From positions 9,874,248-9,938,247 of the forward strand of contig CM067505.1 in assembly GCA_034509495.1 (NCBI GenBank): a stretch of DNA of 64,000 nt. The letters are read 5' to 3'. The translations under genes and the position numbers were made by a program. The notes under the pieces were generated by a model, which was given only the letters and a program-made list of their open reading frames with translations, ran no database searches and was not told the DNA's origin. Positions 1 to 12,550 of this stretch are shown here, in pieces. The first letter of the stretch is position 1, and every line of letters begins with the position of its first letter. This DNA is from Acestrorhynchus altus (lineage: Eukaryota; Chordata; Actinopteri; Characiformes; Acestrorhynchidae).

Positions 1-485
1 CTGTCCAAATACTTATTGATTGGACTGTATTGCTTTGACATTTGAGACAATGTTTTGCCATGAGAAACCACTTTGACCTAAAACACTTTTTTGATTACAG
101 TCATGTTGAAGTACATTTTCTTTTGCAAATTAAGTTGAAGAGTTTCTATATGTAATGCTGAACAGCTAACATGGATAGGGTCCATTTGGTTTCCAGTGTT
201 TCTGCTGTATTCAGCTTTATCAGCCAACCAATACTGCTGTGTTTTTTTTGAGACTGTGCTTTAATCAACACTTGAGCTTTTCATCAAACAGTGGCATCAA
301 TATATGGCTGACAGGAATACATAAGTAAACTTCTGTGACAAGTATAGACAATTCACTACTTACAATTAAATAAAAATGTGTTTATTTAAATGTGTTTATA
401 TGTTATTATTCAAGGCAATAAGATACTATGCTGTGAGGGGCAGTGAGTTGATTCATTGCAAAGCAAAAATGTGTAAATTATGCAG
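1..485. other. No recognisable feature
   Basis: AT-rich sequence with stop codons in all frames and no repeat that I recognise. It ends at the TA target site of the Tc1-type element that follows. Confidence 0.5.
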
Positions 486-487
486 TA

Positions 488-1019
488 CAGGGGTTGGACA
501 ATGAAACTGAAACACCTGGATTTAGACACAATAATTTATTAGTATGGTGTACTAAGGCCTCCTTTTGTGGCCAATACAGCATCAATTCATCTTGGGAATG
601 ACATTTTTTGGATACAATCCAGGTTAACACCCGAACATCCCTTTCAGACATCTTCCTCTTGCTTCCAAAGTTAATCCTTTTGGATGTGGTTGGTCCTTCT
701 TGGTGGTATGCTGACATTACCCTGGATACCGTGACTCTTGATACGTCACAAAGACTTGCTGTCTTGGTCACAGGTGCACCAGTAAGACATGCACCAACAA
801 TTTGTCCTCTTTTGAACTCTGGTATGTCACCTATAATGTTGTGTGCATTGCAATATTTTGAGCAAAACTGTGCCCTTACCTGCTAATTGAGCCTTCACAC
901 TGTGCTCTTACTGGTACAATGTCCAATGAATGCCGGCTGGCCACCAGGCTGCTCCAATTTAACCATGAAACCTCCCACACTAAAATGACAGGTGTTTCAG
1001 TTTCATTGTCCAACCCCTG
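488..1019 (-). mobile_element. Internally deleted Tc1/mariner element with perfect 31-bp TIRs
   Basis: Both ends carry the same 31-bp inverted repeat, beginning CAGGGGTTGGACAATGAAAC, and the element is bracketed by TA dinucleotides (486-487 and 1020-1021), the Tc1/mariner target duplication. Inside, the minus strand still reads an N-terminal transposase piece (about 771 down to 610) with a helix-turn-helix-like segment containing CDVSRVTVSRVMSAYHQEG. The catalytic DDE half is missing: at 532 bp the element is about a third of an autonomous Tc1. It is non-autonomous. The identical ends suggest that it moved fairly recently or has been protected from drift by chance. Confidence 0.9.
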
Positions 1020-1646
1020 TATGTAACCTTTAAATAACAGCTTCAGAATTATGTGGACTTTAAAAAGGAGAAAGGAGTCTCTGTCATTGCCAATCTGAGC
1101 CCAGAACAGTGCTTCTACACTGTGTAACTTTGGTGCAGGTATGAGACCACTTGCACTATTTAGTGCTGTGGAACCTATTTCATATTCGTGTCAAAGACAA
1201 AATTACTCTACCACAACAGTTCACATGCATTTTTCAGTTTCAGACACTGACCTCTTAGCTTGTGCCATGATAGGAGTGTTAAATAAAGTGAGTTATGTAC
1301 TGCAGTGTAGTAAAAGTAATTTACACTCCCCATCTGTAGAGCAGCCCAGGGGCCCATGTATAATCCTGACATAATGTTGCTTTAAGCAGAAATTAATGTT
1401 ATCTGTGCAACAGCTGTATTGTAGTGAACTAATATTAGTTGCCAAATTAAGATAGCTAGATAAACAAACATAGACAAAAGTATGTGTCTTAATGTTCAGT
1501 AAGCTAGTTTGAATGAGGCATTGTTTATGAAAGTCCTGAAATGTCCTGTTTATGTTTTATGTCTGTAAAAGTTCGTTTACTATTGTTTTTCATCTCTTCA
1601 ATGTGATATAACAATGTGTACATATATGACTAAAGAACACTAAAGA

Positions 1647-1651
<5 letters not shown>
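1020..1651. other. No recognisable feature
   Basis: No coding, RNA or repeat signal seen. The longest open frame (1141-1374) has no recognisable domain and no splice context that I could defend. Confidence 0.45.

Positions 1652-1717
<66 letters not shown>
1652..1717. repeat. (TA)n microsatellite
   Basis: About 33 uninterrupted TA units. Confidence 0.98.
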
Positions 1718-1719
<2 letters not shown>

Positions 1720-2053
1720 CAAATTCTACATATATACATAAATTCACAAGCAGATCAACAAGCAGGTCAGGTCAACTGGTTTTGCCAAAAACACACAAGT
1801 CAGCTGGTCATGTAATTGAAGAAGAATTGAGAATACAGTATTGCCATGCTATGTCTCTGTTGTAGAGCTTCTGAAAAAGGAATTTGTGTACAAAAGCAGA
1901 AACTGTAAGAATTTTACATTCTACTTATTGTTAGACTTACGCTTAGTCTAATAGAAAGATTATGTTACATTTAGATTAATTTTAGATTATGACTAGGGTT
2001 AGATTAAGTTTAGGTTTAGGTAACAGTTCCAGTGTTCAACACACATGTACAAA

Positions 2054-2055
<2 letters not shown>

Positions 2056-2113
<58 letters not shown>
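2056..2113. repeat. (CA)n microsatellite
   Basis: 29 uninterrupted CA units. Confidence 0.98.
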
Positions 2114-2114
<1 letters not shown>

Positions 2115-2559
2115 GGAATTCAATATCAAAGACTACATAGATCTGACAGAATTGAAATAGATATGATCCTCTCTGGACATGTATCAGGGGATTTTGAGCA
2201 AGTGTTTTTAGTTTTGTAACTGCTTGCTGCTAATGCAGGCAAGGCAATTGCACTCTGGTCTGTAGAGTAAGTGACCCCCTAATGCTGTTTTTAGACCAAT
2301 TTGCTATTGGATTGACCACTTATTGAAATGCAATTTTAAACCCAGTCTCATGGGTAATGGTGATAACTTAATAATGTACTTTAACCATTAGATTAAATTA
2401 GAGCACCAACTTGGTTGAGCCATTTCAACAGTGAGTAATAGTGAGAAATCACACTGTCATGTTTTTTTTGTTGTTGTTGTTTTTTTGTTTGTCTTTTTTC
2501 CCAGTGAAAATGGCAGCATTCATTTTTCACACTAGGGCTTATGTGATCTTAAATGCAAC

Positions 2560-2561
<2 letters not shown>

Positions 2562-2629
<68 letters not shown>
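2562..2629. repeat. (TG)n microsatellite
   Basis: 34 uninterrupted TG units. The open frames across it encode only VCVC or HTHT runs and are not genes. The flanks 2114-2561 and 2630-3080 hold nothing that I recognise. Confidence 0.98.
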
Positions 2630-2630
<1 letters not shown>

Positions 2631-3080
2631 CGGCAATGTATATCCTCTTTATGTTTCTAGCCATATGTTGCCCAAATATGCATAATTGATCTGAAAAAAA
2701 AGCAGTTTTGTGAGGAAATACAAGTGATTTGCACTGGTCCCTCAAAGCATCATATGGCCCCATTTGCTGTAATACAACCCATATAAGGTAACATCATTGC
2801 CATACCTCACCAACTACCCACCTTCTGTAATTCTAACATCAATCAACAGGATGTGCTTATATCCTGTCTAAGTCCTTTCCAGTGTATTCTGGGAACTTAC
2901 CTTATAGCTAAGGTCACCGGCCAGTTTAAACACCTACCATAAGTAAACATACAATGCAGCTTTTGACTGATAGTTCCACTTATTAAAGTTTTAAACCTAG
3001 CTAACTGTGTAATAATTATCTGTTGATTGATAACTTTAAAAATATTTTGGAAGACATGGTTTCTGTTACATCTGCGTGTA

Positions 3081-3533
3081 CAGTGCCTTACGAAAGTTTT
3101 TCACCCCCTTTGCATTTTTACTGTTTTGCTACCACACAACCTGGAATTAAAATGGATTATTTAAGTTTGCCTCATTTCATTTACAGAACATGCCTACAAC
3201 TTTGAACAAGTGATTTTGTTCATTGTGAAACAAACAAAAAACGGATAAAATAACACTGAACACATCAGTGCATAATTATTCACTCCCCTAAAGTCAGTAC
3301 TTTGTAAAGCCACCTTTTATGGCAATGATGACTACAAAAGGGGGCTCTTTACATGAGTCACTATGAGCTTGCCACTGGGATTTTTTGTCCTTTCCTCAAG
3401 GCAAAACTGCTGCAGCTCCTTCATGTTAGATGGTTTCTGCTGGTGAACAGCAATCTTCAAGTCTGACTACAGATTTTCAGTTGGGTTAAGGTCTGGGTTT
3501 TGACTAGGCTCTTTTAATACACGTACATGTTTG
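3081..3533 (-). mobile_element. Truncated Tc1-like transposon, one end only
   Basis: It begins at a TA (3079-3080) with CAGTGCCTTACGAAAG, an end typical of one large fish Tc1 family. It continues through that family's terminal region and into the antisense of the transposase C-terminal half. The recognisable line runs to about 3533, where similarity stops. The rest of the transposase and the other terminal repeat are absent. Family recognition is from memory of the sequence. The exact subfamily is not claimed. Confidence 0.75.
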
Positions 3534-3780
3534 CCCCACCAGCAACTCAAAATGCAGTTTCCTCTATTTGTCTGTAAGTAATTTTTATTTATTTATTTAT
3601 TTTTTGGATACTGACATGCTTCTCAACATGACAGTAGGTTCCCCAAATGTTACTCATGATAAGGTAAGCATTTCAAGTTAGGTCCAGCAGAATGTGTGAC
3701 TGTGTAAGCAAACATGCAGCAAGGTGAAGATTGTAAGATTGCAGAATTGTAACTGCAAAGGTAGGCAGCAAAATTCTTGG

Positions 3781-3782
<2 letters not shown>

Positions 3783-3822
<40 letters not shown>

Positions 3823-3913
3823 GAGCAGCAGCAGCAGCATTAAAGTGGGGTAAGATTTTCCTTTGGCTTTTGCATGCAGTCAGGCATGGCAAGAAAAGAG
3901 CTGTGTGTGTGTA

Positions 3914-3993
<80 letters not shown>

Positions 3994-3997
3994 TGTG
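3783..3997. repeat. Paired (CA)n and (TG)n microsatellites
   Basis: (CA)18 occupies 3783-3819 and a long (TG)n occupies 3902-3997. About 80 bp of unique sequence lies between them. The two tracts are complementary, so the segment can fold as a large imperfect hairpin. Confidence 0.97.
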
Positions 3998-4554
3998 ACC
4001 CATTTTATCAGCACAGGCCATTTCAGTCCTGGGAGGCAGTGGGATTTTCTGGTCTCATTTCCTAACTTTTTGGTTCATGAAAGCAAACATGGTCATGCCA
4101 TTGCTGCGTACACTTACACTCCCACCTAAAACTGTAACATAGAATATGAAAGTACAACAGAAGAATACAATACAATAAAACATCAATTATTTTATTTGTA
4201 TATTTGCATATCAGGTTTACACTGTGGAGACGTGTGGGGTAGTGAGCTCTGAAAGTAACAGTTCATGTTAGTTGTAGCTGTGGGAGAATATCCATTGATG
4301 AGCATATCGTTTTGCACCAGAAAGATTGTTTTCCTTTTAGATTCAGACAACGGTTAGGCTTATTAATCAATGCTTAATCTGTTCAAATTGATTTTCTGAC
4401 TGTAATTGTTTTTCTTTGCATCCATAAAAGAAAAGTGATGTTGCTCCAAATACAAATCTGTTTAAAGGTAGCAACCTTTTGTGTCAGCAAAACCTTTTTT
4501 CACCAGGCAGCCATTAACAGTCTATTGTGCTATTTGTCTTACACTCTCTCTCAA

Positions 4555-4569
4555 ACACACACACACACA

Positions 4570-4609
<40 letters not shown>

Positions 4610-4661
4610 CATGCCCTCACACACACAAATGCACACCCTCCCACACACACACACACACACA
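4555..4661. repeat. Interrupted (CA)n microsatellite
   Basis: CA repeats in three blocks, broken by a TACA step and by short ATGC- and CCTC-containing interruptions. Confidence 0.95.
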
Positions 4662-5000
4662 CTCAGGCCAAAGATAATGGTTCTATCTTAGAGTCGCTCA
4701 CTAACAAGGTCCAACATATGGGACCTCTCTTATAGGAGAGATGGACAGAAGAAGGGAGGAGGAGCTCCTTGTGTTGTTTTGACTGAGCCAAAATAGGATG
4801 TATGTTTTCCAGTTATCTTCTTTCTTTGCAACATATCTTCTGCACTGCTGTATTACAGTTATATAAATATAGATATGCATAACGGTATGTATACTGACAT
4901 TGACTTTGAGCAATGGCTTGTATCAGGGCACAGTGTTCGAAAACAACAAGCTTGTTGACAGAAATTTGCATAACGTTAATCACATGATGTATTTAAACCC

Positions 5001-5478
5001 ATCTGCCATAACATTAATACTACGGGCAGGTGAAATGAAAAACATTGACTATCTTCTACTATCGTCTACCGTGGGATATGTTAGGCAGCAGTCAAACAGT
5101 AAGTTCTTTGTTGACAAATGGGAAAGCTTAAGAATCGAGCATGTTTTCCATTTTGGTGTTTAGATGAATGGGTCAGAACATATCTAAAACATTAAGCAGG
5201 TCTTTGGGGATTTTTTTCTGGTATGCTGTGGTCAGTACCTACCAACAGTTATCCAAAAAAGCCCAACCAATGAACCAGCAACAGGGACATGCGCACTTCA
5301 TTAGAGGAGATCCATGGAGGTCCCACCAAACAACTTACAGGACTTGAAGGATCTCCTGTTAGTGTCTTGGTGCCAAATACCCTTTCAGAGTTCATGTGGA
5401 CTCCGTGCCTTGAATGGTCAGATCTTTTGTGGCGGAACAAATATGCAATATTAGGCAGGTGATGCTAATGTTAGTTAG
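5001..5478 (+). mobile_element. Internally deleted Tc1-like element, copy 1 of a shared derivative
   Basis: The ends are CTGCCATAACATTAATAC at the left and an imperfect complement, GGCAGGTGATGCTAATGTTA, at the right. Between them the plus strand keeps the 5' transposase region (through about 5290, ending near CAACAGGGACATGCGCAC) fused directly to the 3' transposase region (from about 5309, GATCCATGGAGGTCCCACC, to the terminus). The DDE core is deleted. Two more copies in this window (44791-45135, minus; 49262-49712, plus) have the same structure, so this is a family of non-autonomous derivatives rather than a one-off decay. Confidence 0.8.
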
Positions 5479-5699
5479 TATGTATGTTAATATGGTACTT
5501 TCTGTCTATGGTGATTCTTTGGTGGAATTTGTGACTGTTGGTTTAAAATACAACGACAAACAGAACCAAAACTCTATGACCACTAATATGCTGTTTGTCC
5601 TCCATAAGCTGCCCAAACTACTTCAACTCCCCAAGGCGTGGACTCCTCTAAAGGTGTCCTGTGGATCCTTCCATACATTAGCTGCAAATCTTGTGAGTT

Positions 5700-5930
5700 G
5701 CAATGTGGAACTGCTGTGGATCAGACTTGCTCCAGCAAATCTGAGATTTGGAGAATTTCAAGTATTTGGAGGTCAGTGCAACACCTTGAACTTTTTAGGT
5801 GTTCCTCAAACCATTGCTGAACAATGGGTGCAGTATGAGAGGGGGCATGATCCTGCAGACAAAGGTTACTGCCATCAGGGAATACCACTGCCATGAAGGG
5901 GAGTATGTGGTCTGAAGCTTTTAGAAAGGC
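5700..5930 (-). mobile_element. Tc1-like transposase fragment carrying the second catalytic region
   Basis: The minus strand reads ILPFMAVVFPDGSNLCLQDH, then APSHTAPIVQQWFEEH. This matches the Tc1 transposase stretch around the second catalytic aspartate, here within LQDHAPSHT where the family has QQDNAPCHT. It is the part missing from the deleted copy at 5001-5478 and has the opposite orientation, so it is a separate insertion fragment. No terminal repeats were found. Confidence 0.75.
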
Positions 5931-7799
5931 CAAAGGCTTTTAGCACTTTAAACTGGTTGATTCATTCAGTTCTAAATGAACTAATATTTGTGATGTAATT
6001 AAAACCAAAAAACCCAAAGAAACCAAATTTCAGACATGGTTAAATTGTAAAATAAGTGTGCTCAGGCAGGATTGCAGGATGGCAAAGAAAAAAACAGAAG
6101 AATAAACTACAGGTTTCAATACTTTTATCTGGCCAATAGCCCTGTGAAATGGTTTGAGAAAAATATTTTATATAATTATCTTTGAACAAAAAATGTTGTT
6201 TAGCGCCATTAACAACTATATTATATAATATATATATCTATATTAATATAGAAAGTCCCGGAGGCCTCAGTTGAGTACTGTGACCAGTTTTCAAGGATTC
6301 ATTGCTAAAGTTACATATTTTATTCCAGATTATTATGTATTGATATAATAATAATAAAAAAAATGTAAAAATTAAAAATGAATTCTATTGCTATGTTTTA
6401 TAAAGCACTCAGCAATGTTCTCCAAAACATTCAAATGCTGTAAAAAAGCACAATGTTAGTTAATTCATGTATTAGAAACTATTTGCTAGGTATTGATCAA
6501 TATGTACAATGCTTTTTGCTCATCTATGTAAAAACAAATTGCCAACTAAACAAAAGTAGCTCATACAACTTATATATTATCATACAATATGCTTCCATTC
6601 AGCCTCCAATTAAGAAATATTAGACATAATAACTACATTTAAAAATATTTCACTTATTTATGTATCCTTTTTGTTGTGTAACAATTTTATATCCCGTAAC
6701 CTGTATTCCTTGTGCTTTGTTTACCATTGCAGTGTCAGTTGTTATGGCTCTTGTTTTGGGCACTGTGGTACTATCGTGGGATTCCAGGGGTGGATCTCTC
6801 TTCTTCTCAGCAGGGACTATTGGCAATGTTAAACCTGTACACATGAGGTTATGCTGCATGACTGTAAAGCATGAATCTCTGGCACTACCTGCAAATCCTT
6901 TATCACAGAGCAGTTCTGCCATGGTTTTGGTAGTTCTTTAAATAGTCCTGACAGACATGATCAATTTACCTCATTAAAGTAATTATTTTGGGGGAGAGAG
7001 AGTTCATCTTACAGATACTGAATCAGATGACATCTTCATACCCCTCCTCTGAGACCATGATGTTACCAGAGATGGTGGGTCCTTAAGAGAATAACAAAAC
7101 AGTTTAAAGAGACGAGGGATTGATGGGGGAGAAACACAAGTGTACAATGAAAATGAACAGTACATAATTAAACAATTAACCAAAAATAAAAATCTGATGT
7201 TGGGATAATAAGAAGGCATGGAATATATTCAGAATGTTTAGGTGCAGTCTTAAAAATATTCCGGCTAGCACAGAATGATACAGGAATGTTCAGTAATTAG
7301 AAAGGTAACATGGACCGTGGCGTAATAAAGTTAATTATTCAATTATGTTATTGGAACATTTCTTACACAACTTTCACAGTTAGACAAACACTTAAATGAA
7401 ATAAAAGTGAAATGAAAACATTCTGGAAAAATTCAGAAACTGAACTTCAGGGATCACAACATGTTCACACTGGAAATGCATCCAGCATTTAAACTGTAGC
7501 AGCACGATTCCATTATGGCAGAGAAATGCCTTCCCAAAGCCTGCTAACAGGATTTGGCCACCCACTACCTCTCAATTAATTTAACATTTTAACATGAAGC
7601 ATCTCAAAGGACCTCAAAGGGTCCCTCTTTCAGCTATACTAATATACTTTACATATATTAAAAATGTGTAGCTGGAGTAATGCTTGGTTGAGATCAGTTA
7701 GATCATTATATTTGGTGCATATGTGTGTAAAATTGATGAAGTAAATCAAAGTGTCTCAGTAATGAAATGAAACAGTACAGAAATACTTACAGTCTAATC

Positions 7800-7802
<3 letters not shown>
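5931..7802. other. Mostly unassigned AT-rich DNA
   Basis: No repeat that I can name. Around 6650-6941 both strands are open for about 90 codons, but neither product resembles a known protein and there is no convincing exon boundary, so I do not call a gene. (TA)-rich patches near 6215-6245 are too short to list. Confidence 0.4.

Positions 7803-7838
<36 letters not shown>
7803..7838. repeat. (CT)n microsatellite
   Basis: CT units with a single G interruption at 7831. Confidence 0.95.
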
Positions 7839-8055
7839 GACATTCATATAATGAAATGAATAAAGCTCAGTAGGGCAAAACAAATTGCTAATTTGCTGGG
7901 CAACAGTCTGGTGGCATGGTGGTATATAAGAAACAGAAGCACTCAAAGCAATTACCAATACAAAGGTCACACACAAGCTCTATGACTTTATGAAACATCA
8001 GAAGAAAAAATGCTAAAGAAGTATCATAGGATGAAAAATAATATTTATTGTTATT

Positions 8056-8056
<1 letters not shown>

Positions 8057-8127
<71 letters not shown>

Positions 8128-8146
8128 ACTCATTTATTCACTCTAT

Positions 8147-8198
<52 letters not shown>

Positions 8199-8212
8199 AC
8201 TCATGTATTCAC

Positions 8213-8249
<37 letters not shown>

Positions 8250-8263
8250 ACTCATTTATTCAC

Positions 8264-8330
<67 letters not shown>
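8057..8330. repeat. (TATC)n array with three regular spacers
   Basis: A 274-bp tetranucleotide array. It is broken three times by nearly the same segment, ACTCATTTATTCACTC (one copy has ATGTATTC), giving a higher-order pattern of TATC block plus spacer. This indicates unequal exchange or slippage of a larger unit. The long SIYLSIYL open frames through it are artefacts of the repeat. Confidence 0.97.
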
Positions 8331-9474
8331 CTGATATGCATATAAAGATGTCCATCTTTTGGATGTCCACCAAAACAGTTTTGCAGTCATTGTTGGAATC
8401 AGCTTGGTGCTCCTGTCCCAGGTCTGCCACCGCAGTGTGTAAAGAGGGGATCCATTCATTTCTTTGGGATCCAAATGAGTACAAAGGATACAATCACCAC
8501 AGAGCATTCCCAAGGAAGTGGGGCATGGAAGACATAAAAAATGGCATGCCACGCTTGAGAGAAAATGCTTTTGGGAGAGAGATCCACACTTACGTTTTTC
8601 CTTCTCTTAAATATCATCGTGTACATCTGATTGTCTAGGCATGGCTGAGACTACAAGTGTGATGTTCAGTTTACTGCTCCCCTCTTCACTCTGTAATGGT
8701 ACGACCCATGTGCTCCACTATGACTGGACAGAAGTATTGGTTTGGTCACTGCTGTAATGAGTTTATAAACATGAGTCCTTCCATGAAACTGTAAATGTTG
8801 TTGGTAGGAATGGACCAGTTCCACCACAATGCACAACATTTACCTTATTTATTTTCAGCCAATCAGGTATCTCAGATCTGCATCTCTGTTTAGTTTGTTG
8901 AATAACCTGATTATGATTCAACTTCAGCTCTTGGACAGAGAAACATAAAACATCTTATGTATACAAAGTGCCATGTTGTTTGGCTCCAGGTAGTTTCATC
9001 AAACTACCACCACGTTTCAATGTGATTTAGTTGGAAGAAAAATATTGCAATTCTGATTCCTGTTCTACACGTCCATTACTTACACCACTGATTTGGGGCA
9101 CTGAAATACTGGTTATATGGGCAGAAAACCTGTGAAGAAGAATAAGGACTGACAATTAATATTCTTTACTTTTACTTTGAGAAATAAATTATTTAGAGGA
9201 AACTGTATCGGATGGGGCTGTGTGTAAATGTCTGTAATGCCTCTGTCTCTCTGAAAGCTTCATTCCACACCACTTCCACTTTTTCTCTCTCCTTTCTCTG
9301 CCCTCCATCATATCATCCTCCCAGGGCAGGGTGGCACGTTGAACTGCACGTGAACATTCTATGTTGGCATACTTTCACTGAAGCACTGAATAGCCTTAGT
9401 GTGTGTAGTGTGTTAGTGTGCTTCTTCTACAGGACCTTTTCCCTGTTGCCAAAATACATTTCATAAAGGACATT

Positions 9475-9480
<6 letters not shown>
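8331..9480. other. No recognisable feature
   Basis: An open stretch at 8340-8638 (plus) shows no domain that I recognise. Nothing else was found. Confidence 0.4.

Positions 9481-9526
<46 letters not shown>
9481..9526. repeat. (TG)n microsatellite
   Basis: 23 TG units. Confidence 0.97.
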
Positions 9527-9529
<3 letters not shown>

Positions 9530-9904
9530 CTGGGGATCTCTTATCAGTACCACTCTACACCATATCTCAGGAATCCCAATATTAAATTGCCTCCTAGGGA
9601 AGAGTTAATACACAAAATGCAGCACTGTGGATTCTATCTGAATAACATGTTTGGTGCCTCCAGGCAGAGGACAGTAGAAAGAGCTGATTAGGACTGTCAC
9701 AATCAATCGATTCAAGTTGGATTACTTCATTTAATATCTGTTCTCAGTAAATCTGCAATGTTGTCAGACTGCTTGATGATAATGCATATTTTAGGCCTTT
9801 AAATCCAGAGTTTTGCAGATCACACTGGATTATTCTATGTTGTATCACAGTTGATATATCAGGATTGTATTGCTCATAGCTCATATTTGACAAATAATCA
9901 TTCA

Positions 9905-9990
9905 GAATCACAGTGGGGCATCTTCAGTGATGAATCCCGCTTTTGTCTTGGTGGAGACAACCAACGAGAACAAGAGAAGCTCAAACTCGA
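9905..9990 (+). mobile_element. Very short Tc1-like transposase remnant
   Basis: The plus strand reads WGIFSDESRFCLGGDNQRE, matching the motif around the first catalytic aspartate of Tc1 transposases (family pattern xxFSDESRFxL). No terminal repeats and no other part of the element are visible nearby. Confidence 0.55.
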
Positions 9991-11193
9991 CATACATAAA
10001 GTTGGAGTATGCCTTTAATAATCAAAACGAAGAAGGCAGATGCCCACAGGCGAGGGCTGTTCCTCATCCTTGCAACATGTCACATAGCAACAGCCCCTGC
10101 TGGGGCCCTACGTAAAGGTGTGGAAAATAGCAAGGAGATGGAATGATAATGATGATATGATAATATGATGCAATGATAAATATCAGCAGAATTCAAACTC
10201 ATTGTTATACTTGTCACAGTACTGAGCAAATACAAACTTCATGGATCACATTTGAGGCATAAACTATACTGGGTAGTATACAAGTATGTAATGGATCATA
10301 GACAATTTAATTTAGCTATTTTTTATTAATAGAATTTCAGAAGCTAATATTTTATTTCATTGTGCATCCATTTTAAAAATGTTTGCATTTGTTTATTTAT
10401 GAATTTCATATGCACTCAGTACTAGAATGGTGTTTATTTTTGGTTTGATTTATTTACTTGCATGCAGAATGCACATGCATACTACAGTATTCCTTTGAAC
10501 CTAGTGGTTTTTTTTTATTTGTCATGCACACACAGAACACATGCACACCACACACTCCACATCCTTATGTAGTACTACTGTATGTACTGTACTGTATGTC
10601 TATACTATGTATTAATATTCTCTTTGGTATCAAATTACGTTACTAATGTTTACTAGCTCCATTTTCAATCTTTTTGGTTCTATGACACAAATATACTAAC
10701 ACTAATAATCAAACATTGGCTTGCACTCAAAGACACCTCCGGACCACCCATGCACTCTAAATCTAATGGTCATGGGAATGCCCCAGACAGTTTAACCAAA
10801 AAAAAAAGAAAAAAATGTCAGACAATGTCTGGGTGTGTCAGAACATTACCCCCATCGTCTAAGTCACAGCATATTTCTTATGTAAAATATGGAGAATGTC
10901 CCAAAATAAATTATGAAATGTGGGGGCAACAGTTTCTCATGTCTGATCAAAAGAAGCACCTGTTTTTCTGTGCAGCGTTCACAGCCTTTGTCTCTGATTA
11001 TGCCAGATGGTCTCTCCCACTGGTGTGCTGAGGGATGAGCTGGTGTAAACATGTCTGGGTGCATGCAGTGGAAAAGGGACACGACGCCATCTAGTGTTTC
11101 CAGAGGGGAAGTTCAATGTTCATACTGCAGTAACACGTAACGCATAAGAGTTGATGGAAAAATATTGCATTTATAATCAATATATTACATTAT
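9991..11193. other. Unassigned sequence
   Basis: Contains a short TGATA-rich patch (10145-10185). At 11084-11097 it has an antisense match to the CTCF core (12 of 14 positions of CCASYAGRKGGCRS). No genes or nameable repeats were seen. Confidence 0.35.
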
Positions 11194-12550
11194 TGTGAGC
11201 TGGACAGACAAAGACTAGGGAAATGGAGGGAAACTCTGGGGTTGAGGATTTAATAAAATAAAGGAAAACAAACAACTGGGGTTCTCTGTCTAACACAAAG
11301 AACACTAACTCTAGGCAAACAAAGGAACAAAATGAGAACAGACTTACAAACACACGAACCAACTGAATCTCAACAAGCAAACAAACAAAATAAAACAACC
11401 TAACATACAGTTTGGGAAACAAAAGGACTGACAAAGATAAGCTGCGACAAAGGATCTTAAATAGAACACAACATTGACCACACCTGGGACATGATAACGA
11501 GGGGGCAGGGTTACAAATGAGGCCCAGCTTGTAAGGGGCAGAGCAAAGAAGGAGACAGAACCAAAACAAACACATAGAAAACAACAATAGAAAAACCACC
11601 ACTCCCCAGAGCTGGCGAAGAAGAGGGACCCACAACTAAACAGATTGGACAGACGGGACTAGATCCTGACAGGAAACACACTTGGCAGGGACAGAGGAGA
11701 CAATGGAGACAAGACTGGTGACATGACTGGAGATACAAAACAGAAAAATGGAGACTGGACTTGGGGATTGGGAGACATGATAGTGGACAAGACAGGAGAC
11801 TGGGAAACACTTGACATACAAAGCAGACTGGGGATCTGAGGAACATGAGACACAAGAGTTGAAAACGGAGACTGAAGAGGAGACTGGATATGGGGCGTTT
11901 GGGGAACATGAGACATGACAGGAGACAAACATGAGACTGGAGACAGCAGGTGACTGAGGAATATGTGACAAGAGAGGATTAGGAAACCAGACATGGGAAC
12001 AGGAAAAGGAGCAGATATGGGTACAAGAACTAAACTGGACATGAAAAAATGGGTACAGACATTGACTGGGGCTGAGACAGGGACGTGGAAAACGGTATGG
12101 GCCCAGATCTGGCAAAAGACTGAATAGTCCATGGAGCAAGACTGGGCCCAGTTCTAGAGGTGGATGCACTTCTAAAGGCAGGAACAGGGGCGGTTGACTC
12201 CGCCTTTCCGAAAGAAACAAGGGCGGCAGACTCCGCCTTCCGAGCAGATACAGGGTCCGTAGACTCCACCTTCCAGGCAGGAACAGGCTCGAGCAGTTGA
12301 CTCCACCTTCCAAACAGGATCGAGAGCTGCCGTCCAACCAGGAATACGAGCAGCTTTCCCCAAACCCAACACCCTCAATAGCACAGGCTCAGCGGTGCTC
12401 ACACATAGCTCAGGAACTGCCAGTCACCTGCCATGTCCTTCAGCTTAGACCCCCCCCCATTAGCCATGTCCCACGTTTGTGAGCTGGTCAGACAAAGACT
12501 AGGGAAGCTGGGGTTGAGGATTTAATAAAATAAAGGAAAACAAACAAACC
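11194..12550 (-). mobile_element. Partial non-autonomous LTR element
   Basis: In minus orientation, 11671 down to 11194 has LTR features: it starts TGTCAGG and ends GCTCACA (TG...CA). It has a TATTTAAG box followed by a T-rich stretch, and TTTTATTAAATCC as a polyadenylation-like signal near its end. A second, truncated copy of the LTR end lies at 12478-12550; the shared 70-80 bp differ by one substitution and a 10-bp indel. The 800 bp between them encode no gag or pol motifs, only repetitive proline- and serine-rich frames and a minisatellite. I read this as a non-autonomous LTR retrotransposon missing most of its 5' LTR. The family is not identified. Confidence 0.6.
12181..12330. repeat. 33-37 bp minisatellite inside the LTR element
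   Basis: The motif GACTCCRCCTTCC recurs at 12196, 12229, 12262 and 12299 (periods 33, 33 and 37 bp) with diverged sequence between. It accounts for the long open frames seen on the minus strand. Confidence 0.85.

Noticed and set aside
3777..4129. Long open frames encoding HTHTHT or VCVCVC (also at 2441-2763, 19235-19452, 41316-41507 and elsewhere)
   Set aside because: They are translations of (CA)n/(TG)n microsatellites, which lack stop codons in four frames. No domain or splice context.
6650..6941. About 90 codons open on both strands
   Set aside because: Neither peptide is recognisable and exon signals are weak. Kept only as a note.
8057..8330. Array of repeats with regular spacers, CRISPR-like at first sight
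   Set aside because: The spacers are the same sequence each time and the repeats are simple TATC units in a vertebrate genome. It is a microsatellite.
8010..8638. SIYLSIYL open frames of 111 and 196 codons
   Set aside because: Product of the (TATC)n array. The non-repeat tail has no recognisable domain.
11636..12337. Overlapping minus-strand frames of 233 and 157 codons, proline- and serine-rich
   Set aside because: They lie inside a tandem-repeat interior of an LTR-bounded element, two frames are open at once, and there is no conserved domain. Low-complexity composition explains the openness.
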